Origin: Nageia nagi
Lineage: Eukaryota > Pinophyta
Direction of reading: 5' to 3'
Length of the DNA stretch: 64,000 nt
Assembly: GCA_050084985.1 (NCBI GenBank)
Contig: JBITNC010000001.1
Location: 137,888,001-137,952,000 of the forward strand
Part shown: positions 56,880-64,000 of the stretch, piece after piece
Layout: each line of letters starts with the position of its first letter
Numbering within the stretch: the first letter of the stretch is position 1
Translations under genes and position numbers: made by a program
The notes under the pieces: model-generated
The model's input: only the letters and a program-made list of their open reading frames with translations
Database searches by the model: none
What the model was told of the DNA's origin: nothing

Positions 56880-58970
56880 TCATGGCAGGGGCTGCAAACT
56901 ATATGATTAAAGGAACCTTCCTCGATTGTGGATAAATCCATGAATGTAAGAGGCTTCCTATACTGCTAGGAATGAACTATGATAAGAAGAAGAGGTTAAT
57001 AAATCTCCCCCATAGACCTGAAGCAAAACGAGCAATGAAGATAAAGATTAGAACCAGTTTTAGTAGACTCTCCACACATAACACATTGGATTGTACCAAG
57101 CTAACCTCGTTTGTTTAACTAATCACCAAAAATAAATTAAAATGCAGTGCAGCCCAGAGAAAGAAGTTGGCTTTGGGACAGGCTTTGTATCTCCATACTC
57201 TATTCCACACAACATGAGGGAATTTCATTGAGATAGGGGAAATGAAGACTTTAAAAGTTGAACGAAGAGTATAAGAGCCAATAGGAGTTGGAGACTAGAT
57301 TAGTTTATCTTCTCTATCTAGTTTTAAATTGTAAAGGAGTAATAATGATTCTATAACTCTTCTTTCAGCGGCATATTTGTATGGTAACACATCAAGACAT
57401 TGCCATGTTTTACTACTACCATCAGTTGGTGACCAAGTCATATAATCAGCAACCTGTTCTTCCCAATTTAGGCATAAGACCTGCTGGGTGGTTTTCAAAC
57501 TATTTGTCATTGAGAGGGAACATGAGGTAACCATATATCCTACCAAAAATAAAATTTGTTACCCTCTCCTGCATCCCACTTCACTTCAAGAATTGTAAAA
57601 CATGAGACCTCAATTTCTTTAGCCCTTTCCAAATCATAATGCCAAAAGGAGTCTCGTCTGATGTAAATATCCTTTTGGGATCAAGGCTATCCAGATATTT
57701 AGTTCTTAACATCTGAATCCAGAGAGAGGAGTGATCACTGTAACCCCTCTAGACAAGTTTTCCCTACAAGGCTATGTTTGTAGATCTCGTCTTTTTAATG
57801 TATAGCCCTCAAAAAGATGGATCAGTGCAGATTATATCCCAAGCAACTAGATGAATTTTCTTATGCTCAGAGTATCCCTGCCATAGGAAGTTTCTCATGA
57901 TGGATTCCATCTTGATCAAGATGTTGGACAGGAACCGACAAACAACCAGCCAAAATATATGAATGACACTCAAAATAGATTTAATTTGGACTTCCAAACT
58001 AGCTAGTTTGTTAGTCAATTTGGATATGATTTGATCCCAGAAGTTACCTACATGACCTCCTTGAAAAAGTGGTAAGTCTAAGTAAATGCTAGGCAATGAG
58101 TTTACAATCATGTATGTCTTTCATGCAATCAACTTGAGGTGCTGGGGTATCAAATTGATGCCATAGAAGAAAGGAAGAAAGAAAGAAAGTATATTAACAT
58201 CCATGGGAGACCAACAGCAGTCTATGAGACTATTGTTGTGGTGGGTCAGTACATGTATGTCTTGTGGTGGTAATTGAACATGGGACACAAGTCACAGCAG
58301 GGTCATCACATGACCAACTCAACCAATGAAAGCTTTTAATCTTAAGAATTTCTTACATTAAAGGAAAGATAACCAACATGGTATCATCTGCAAACTGAAA
58401 ATAAGTCAACGTTGTTGAATTGAAGACCTTTGATTTTATCCTGGGAATCGAGGAATTTTAAGCCCCTTCCTAAAGCCTCAACAACAGTAATAAATAGATA
58501 GGAAGAAAAAGGGTCAGCTTTGCGAAGGCCTCGGGAACTTTATTAAAACCTTTAGTACAACTACTAATTATAATAGAATAGGATGGGCAAATTATAAGGG
58601 GCATGATCCATTGGCACCAATAACTATCAAATCCAAATCTCTCTAGCAGTTGAGCTAACTTGATTTGAAGATCGAGATCTAGACCAAAAGATCTTGCATA
58701 ATACAGTATAGCTTGTAGATTACTTGTTCTTATCTTGGGTAGAATTCTCTTACAGGTCTTACTCCACCAAGTGTTAAAGTCAGTGATATTCTCCTAGGGA
58801 TGGTGTTGGATAGAAGTAAATTGATTCAGCAAGGAGAATAGATCACCAATTTTATTGAACATGCAGATGAATGGTTTAACAAGTTGATCCTAGGTACTGA
58901 TACTCCTATCATTGAGTGAGCAGTACCCTTCTAATATCTTTTCTTTGAAAGATAACGCGAGAAGCCTTAC
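56880..58970 (-). pseudogene. Plant LINE (L1-type) ORF2 remnant: reverse transcriptase and C-terminal Cys/His region
   Basis: Minus-strand order: RT fragments near 58600-58960, with LERFGFDSYWCQWIM (about 58590-58640); the catalytic box QFADDTMLVI (58370-58405); then, after a SINE insertion, YLDLPLFQGG and ILIKMESIMRNFLWQG (57830-58090). WSPTDGSSKTWQCLDVLPY lies near 57360-57440, and the end carries CVMCGESTKTGSNLYLHCSF (57010-57080), the Cys/His knuckle region typical of plant LINE C-termini. The 5' portion with the endonuclease is missing, as in 5'-truncated LINE copies. Several stops and shifts are present. If the SmE 5' exons lie upstream, this LINE is within an SmE intron in the sense direction. 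Confidence 0.8.
58166..58335 (-). mobile_element. tRNA-derived SINE inserted in the LINE, minus strand
   Basis: On minus it carries an A-box-like TGGTTGAGTTGG (58325-58314) and a B-box-like TGTTCAATTACC (58280-58269), about 35 bp apart, preceded by TTGTGTCCC as in Au-type plant SINEs. It ends in a CTTTCTTTCTTTC tract (58172-58190 on plus). It interrupts the LINE between the FADDT box and the YLDLPLFQGG block. No clear target duplication was found. Confidence 0.6.
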
Positions 58971-59104
58971 CATAATATCTCCATGCTCCATATTGTGAAT
59001 ATATTTCAAAGCATATAAGTCTTGACAATGCTCATATTTCAATGCAGACGGAATGTTGTTCAGAGCAGGGATATTGAGTGGACATGCACTATTTCAGCCA
59101 AGGA

Positions 59105-59126
59105 ACAATTGTTGTTGTTGTTGTGC
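59105..59126. repeat. (GTT)n microsatellite
   Basis: ATTGTTGTTGTTGTTGTGCC, a short trinucleotide tract with no obvious role. Confidence 0.8.
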
Positions 59127-59361
59127 CATTTGAGGAACAAGGGTTTGAAATATAAGGTGAATTGCTTGAGAAAAAGGATATGCCCCTGCATGGACACGCT
59201 GAGGAAATAAGGAAAAACCTTTGCTAGTCCTCCTCCTTCCTGGAGCCTCAAGGTCAAAAAATCATGGTTGCTCTGATTCAAGTTGTTCCTTTCTATATCT
59301 AGCTCTGGACGAGGTACACATATGATATCCAAAGTGCTTAGGATCCAAATAATAAGCTTAC

Positions 59362-59423
59362 CTGAAGTTTGGGGGCACATTTATAATTGCATATTTATCA
59401 CAATCCAAATACTTCTCAAAATC
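59362..59423 (-). CDS. Candidate internal exon of an unidentified host gene
   Basis: A 62-bp minus-strand exon with an excellent acceptor (TTTTGTGATTTCAG) and donor (CAG, then GTAAGC). It encodes DFEKYLDCDKYAIINVPPNF and the first two bases of a further codon. Its phase-0 start fits the end of the candidate exon at 63188. I do not recognise the protein. No continuation exon is evident between 52940 and 59361, so the downstream part of the gene is unplaced. A chance exon-like frame remains possible. Confidence 0.4.
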
Positions 59424-59589
59424 CTGAAATCACAAAATCAAAACGCATGAAACATATTATATTCAGAGTATTTTCTACACAAGGAAATGTTCACTCAAAT
59501 AATATCAAAGACTCAAAACTGACAAACCAAAACAAGGGATATTAACTATGAACTCCTATGCACTTTCCCCATTGAAAAAGGTTATGTGA

Positions 59590-60790
59590 TAAATTATTTT
59601 TATAGTGATATTGTTTCCTCGATGAGACATAGAGATCACCACCTCCTACGTATACCTAGGAGTTCTTTTCAATGGACTCACATTCTACATGAAGCCTATC
59701 ACCCAAGCTCGCATTTATAAGGGGTATGCAACCCTTTCCTTACTCAAGTGAAGCTGCTTCAGAGCCTACTTCCAAGATATTCCAGTAAAGATGGAGATCT
59801 TTGATATCATGGTCAAACCAACTATAACCTACGGGCCAGAGATATGGGATCCTAGTCTTGGTCTGACTAAATGGTCTTGTGCTGAACGAGTACAAGTGCA
59901 GGGCCCCATTGTCCTTGCAAATTTTAGGGCCTCACCTATTCAACTGGAGATTTAGACTTTGCACTACAGGAGACACCCCTTTGCGATGTAGACAGTATCC
60001 TTACCTAGCTTTGTACTCTTCGATGACCCTCTCTTTGAGTCTTAGGGCAAGACAAAGGGGTTGATAATCAGTATCTGTACTTATAGCCAGCATTCATATT
60101 CAGATTGACATACTTCCTCCTTATTCCCTTGGAGTGCCTCAACTCCCATCCCAAAATAAGGTAGCAAAAATACTTTGAGATCTGGAAAGACGTTGCTCTC
60201 TAATATACCTATTGCACTTGCATCTCTCATGTTATCTCTCTCTACCCCAAGCTATCCTTCTATCATAAGCACTTTCTCCATATCCAAGATGGACAAATAG
60301 TTCCTCCTCAATACCTTCAGCAACCTATGAAGCATAGCATACAAGTCTCCATTGGACAACTTCAAGTGTGCTCTCACCAACTTCATGTTGAGTCGGATTA
60401 CCATATTATCAGAGAAGGATGAATAGGTACATTCTGCTCCCTAGGGGAAGTAGAAACCCTTAATCACTTTATTTTCAGTTGTCCGAAATACTACGAGATC
60501 CGAGGCAGATTTTATTGTCTCTCCAAGGATGATTCACACTCTCTATCCACATTCTTTAGTTATAAGGATCAACATTGCCTCTGACTTTACATTAGAGAGG
60601 CAACACAGTTTCACCAGCTAAGGAGCTCCCATTGAGGCAACTCTCACCCCCAATAGTCTCAATTTATCACAACCTACTTCACCAACTCTGGCAAACCGAG
60701 GGTGAATACCGATAGTGGTCGGAAACAACAAGCACTAGACCATCCAAACATCAATAGGGTCACTAGACAACGCACCCACAAATCTTTGGG
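59590..60790 (+). pseudogene. LINE reverse transcriptase C-terminal remnant, plus strand
   Basis: The RT thumb and post-RT region reads EITTSYVYLGVLFNGLTF (59625-59680), then IFDIMVKPTITYGPEIWDPS (59790-59855), the LFD-x-L-x2-P-x-L-x-YG-x-EIWG-type block of LINE-like elements. Farther on, LGEVETLNHFIFSCPKYYEI (60440-60500) is the late Glu-Thr...His...Cys segment seen in LINE C-termini. The catalytic FADD portion is missing and stops are frequent. Its wording differs from the minus-strand LINE at 56880-58970, so it is a different family or clade. Confidence 0.7.
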
Positions 60791-63187
60791 GCTCCATGTC
60801 AATGTCAAACATAGACAAATCATCAAATTCTTCAACAATGATTCATTACCTCCAATGTTACAAAAAACTAATACATGAGGTTGAGGGTTGGTTGACCCCC
60901 CTCATCCTCATGAAGCATGTTTTACACTCCTTGTATTTATTTTGTTTTCTATTTGGTTGGTCACTTTTGGCCCCCCACTTTTTTTCAGTGTACTCTCTTC
61001 ATAGTCCCTTGGATCACTTTTGGCCCACTATGGACATTAATAACATTTCATTTATGAAATGACATTGCCTTGGGGAATTGTAGGAAGGAGGTTTCTATCT
61101 TAACAAAAAACCAAACTCTAACTGATATCTCAAATTAATTTTGCATGAGGCTAGGCCCATTTGACAAATTTAAACTATGAAATTCAGAAAAACATCGAAC
61201 AACCAACGAATAATTCTTCCTTATTGGTATGATGCTATGACAACCACCAAGTACCAAAATTGAATTTGGATGCAATCTTATAGAAGCATCCTTGCAACTA
61301 ACTTTTTGAAAAGTTCATCATGTAATATTAAATATTTGCACTTAGCCAAAAGAAATACAATCACAAATGTGTTTTATGTCCAATCTTGAATTTTTGATAT
61401 TTCTCCATTCTCTTATAAGCTCAACAAGTCAACTGCAACTAGGTGTCCCTAAGCATCATTCTAGCTACGGAAAGCATCTCTTTCTCTCTTCAAGAAAGGT
61501 TCTCCAATCAACTTTGACCTTGTTGCAAGCAAATCAAGAACGTCGAACCTTTGTTTTTTATGCATCTCATTTGAATGGATTGAAGTAGGAAGCCGAGAGT
61601 CTTCAACAACATATCCAACCTAGCATAGCATAAGACATCTCTCAAGAATTGCAAGCTCCAAGCAAATCTTCGAGCATCAAGTGACATAGGCAATATCTTC
61701 TATGTGGTGTTAACGAAATGTGGATAGGGCGAAAGTTTGAGATCATTGACCATGGTGAATTTCAAGAAAAGTCCAATAACCCTAAGCTAACACTATAATG
61801 TGGGACCCCATGGGTAAGTAGCTTGTTTCTCCACCCAATCAATGTGTAGTGAAATTCAAGGCACCTGAACAGAACTTATCATTAGGAAAAAGTAGCATTT
61901 AATATTTGGGTGAAAACATGGAGAAACCAACTTGAAGAAGCAGATCAGAAATGAGGGGGTTTGATAAACAAGGGAAAATTTTGAATGCAAAAATTCTCTC
62001 TACAAAGCAATTCGAAGTGTCCATGGATTTTTGACCTTCTATAAGTTTAGACAAAACAAGTGCAAAGAATTTGGTACTACAAGGATTCCAATTGTATTTT
62101 AAACATGGGAATGCAATAATATGAGGTCAAAAAATAAGAAAACAAAAAGTGTCACTTTCTCAATCTAGAAGTTGAAAAGGCACTCAAGGGGCAATGAAAT
62201 GAGAAGGTGCATCTTCTCCCCAAAGCGAAGAAAGAACTCAAACATAAAAAAAAAAAAAGTTCTTGAAAGGAAGGATCTGACTAGGTGTGGAAATTATTTT
62301 GTAGTGCTCTCATATTTTGTTTTGGTGATGCATATTTTCATTCAGATTTCTAGTTGTGTTCCATGTGGATTCTTGTAGCAAGGTGAGGAAAGGAAATCTT
62401 CAAGATTGAAATCTTAAAGGAAGATTGTTGCACTTCATAGTTTTAGTTGTTACTTCTCTAAATAGAAGAGGAAAAAAAATTGTTACAAGTATACCCTGTA
62501 ACCAACAATGTCTTGAAAGCTTTGAAATCTATAAGTATAGTTTCTTGTTAACCTTTTCCTCAAAGACATATACAATATGGAATTTTGATGTGAAATTTTG
62601 ATTTTCCTTGTCTAATTATTAAGCACACTTGCTTTTGTGGCATAGTTGTATGAGCATCCAATCTTAGAAAAGTCCTAAGTTAACAACACTAGGATAGCAT
62701 ATATTTGGAAAAGGAATTGCTATAATGAGAAATTTTATCCCCATAGGAGGGAATGCCTTGTATTAGTCCCACAAAGAAGTCTAACTGGAGTGCTCCGTGT
62801 GACTTGAGCAATAACTTAATGCACTTGGATTGATTACATATAGCTTTGAATACAAACTTACTGTTGATGTTTTGAATATTAAATCTAGAGCATGCACATT
62901 AAACCACCTATCCATATATGCAAGGTTCTATTAGGTGGATGGAAATTACAAATAAAATAAGCGTCAATAGTGTATAATTCCAACTAGCGGGGATAGGATC
63001 AAGCATTATGCCCTTGGGGGAATGGAACCCATCACTTGTGTATTGTCATCATTTATGATTATATGGGTTCATAGGTGCTATAGATGATTCTCTTGCACTC
63101 GTATAATTATGGCAAAGGGGAGGAGATTGAAACCATATGTTAATTCATTTGATGATATAGTTGGAAAACAATACAAATGCAACTAAC
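60791..63187. other. No gene recognised
   Basis: It probably starts with the LINE 3' untranslated part (to about 61080). An A-run lies at 62246-62260. No known domain is found on either strand, and the short open frames at 61367-61588 and 62172-62378 match nothing that I recognise. Confidence 0.4.
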
Positions 63188-63307
63188 CTTAGAATAGTCA
63201 TCTTTGGATGGTTTGTGATGGTCATATAATTCTCTCCTTGATGGGTAAGTTGGTGTACATGCCAGTTGAAAGGTTGCAGCTTCTTTAGGTGCACATTTAG
63301 TTGTTGC
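63188..63307 (-). CDS. Candidate exon of an unidentified host gene (upstream of 59362-59423)
   Basis: A minus-strand frame open from after a TGA at 63310-63308 down to a donor AAG then GTTAGT at 63188/63187. It reads CAPKEAATFQLACTPTYPSR followed by RELYDHHKPSKDDYSK. The donor is in phase 0, compatible with the exon at 59362-59423. The acceptor is not clear (possibly TTTGAG at 63308), and a second frame is also open across the same stretch, so support is weak. Confidence 0.3.
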
Positions 63308-64000
63308 TCAAATATGATGACTCTTATATAACAAAGGCTTCTAGGTGTCTTATGTTCAAGTTGAAAGTTGTTCCTATAATAACTGACATTAAAAGTAAAG
63401 TGTTTTGATAAATTTTAATTCAAAAATCTTTTACTTTTCTTATAAAATCTCATGATGATATTTACAGATTAGAATGAATACAGACAAGCCAAAGTTGACT
63501 ATGATATGTTTGTTCTCAAGTATCTTTTTATATAGTATAGTTTTATTTTTTATATATTTTTGTTTGTTAAATATTTAGTTCAGGCAGCCCCTTTTCATAA
63601 GATTTACGAACACCTTCGAATTATTCCATTTTTGCATCCCGTTGTTTCTTCATCCTCCCAAAGGGAGATTGATATGATATAGTTATTTCCTTAAACTTTA
63701 CATCCAATTAAAAGGAAAAACAGAAAATCAATATATATGTTTGATTCGCTAGAACAAAATAAATAATTATTTTCTTAAACTTTGCTTCTGAATATATGTT
63801 TGCTTCAAATTTCAATATCTGGTCTTTTCAGGAAAAAAACATAGATTTCACTAGCAGATTTTTTTATTACGAATTTATGATAATACAATTTAGTTTATGA
63901 TAATCATGTGAGATTCAATAGAACAAAATCAGAGTTCAACACAACATATAACAAGAATATAAAACAAATTTAAGATACAACAGATAACTAGTCATGACGA
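63308..64000. other. AT-rich DNA, no gene seen
   Basis: No coding frame or repeat signature recognised up to the end of the window. Confidence 0.4.

Noticed and set aside
59060-59380. Minus-strand 106-codon frame as a gene
   Set aside because: No domain, a GTT microsatellite inside it gives an Asn run, and it reads through the good splice donor at 59361.
61367-61588. Plus-strand 73-codon frame as a gene
   Set aside because: No recognisable domain, no splice context, and a similar-length frame is open on the opposite strand.
1-64000. CRISPR arrays, phage genes, operons or endosymbiont DNA
   Set aside because: No regular repeat-spacer structure, no prokaryotic gene density or ribosome-binding pattern; all recognisable genes are plant nuclear or plant transposon types.

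Overview
The window looks like nuclear DNA of a seed plant with a large, repeat-rich genome; a gymnosperm such as a conifer is the most likely source, but this is inference. The sequence is AT-rich, has almost no long open frames, and is packed with decayed plant transposons: Ty1/copia, Ty3/gypsy of the Tat and chromovirus types, CACTA, LINEs and SINEs. One recognisable host gene lies at the right: the 3' exons of small nuclear ribonucleoprotein SmE, on the minus strand with normal splice sites. There are no bacterial-type operons, rRNA genes, CRISPR arrays or convincing functional tRNA genes.

Layout. 1-1653: 3' end of a copia element (RNase H remnant, untranslated region, LTR), inserted in a minus-strand CACTA accessory gene (1654-2724). 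3899-7397: Tnp2 transposase remnant between two inverted arrays of degenerate TTAGGG-like repeats, ending in subterminal repeats and a CACTA terminus. 8424-8633: SINE-like unit. 9239-18298: Tat-lineage gypsy element with gag, RT, RNase H, an extra archaeal-type RNase H and integrase, bounded by two dissimilar LTRs. 18304-24295: 3' part of another gypsy element, with an integrase tail followed by a long unrecognised sense ORF (about 19020-22905). 25145-25849: minus-strand Tat LTR.

27602-46434: a copia element holding a nest. Gypsy A (34052-45786, target duplication GTCTC) sits in its 3' untranslated region, and gypsy B (37920-43721, target duplication TTTCA) sits in the RNase H of gypsy A. The copia LTR plus about 390 bp of flanking antisense Tat gag occurs at both ends of this nest, which simple insertion does not explain. 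46435-48245: minus-strand Tat gag. 48293-50112: DNA-transposon-like unit with terminal inverted repeats of about 300 bp and an 8-bp target duplication.

50113-64000: SmE exons (52418-52939), long intronic or intergenic sequence, a minus-strand LINE carrying a SINE, a plus-strand LINE tail, and two phase-compatible minus-strand exons of an unidentified gene. Genes here do not cooperate as a pathway. The window is a record of successive insertions next to a housekeeping splicing gene. Most in-frame stops are what C-to-T decay of CAA, CAG and CGA codons would give, as expected for methylated, silenced elements.
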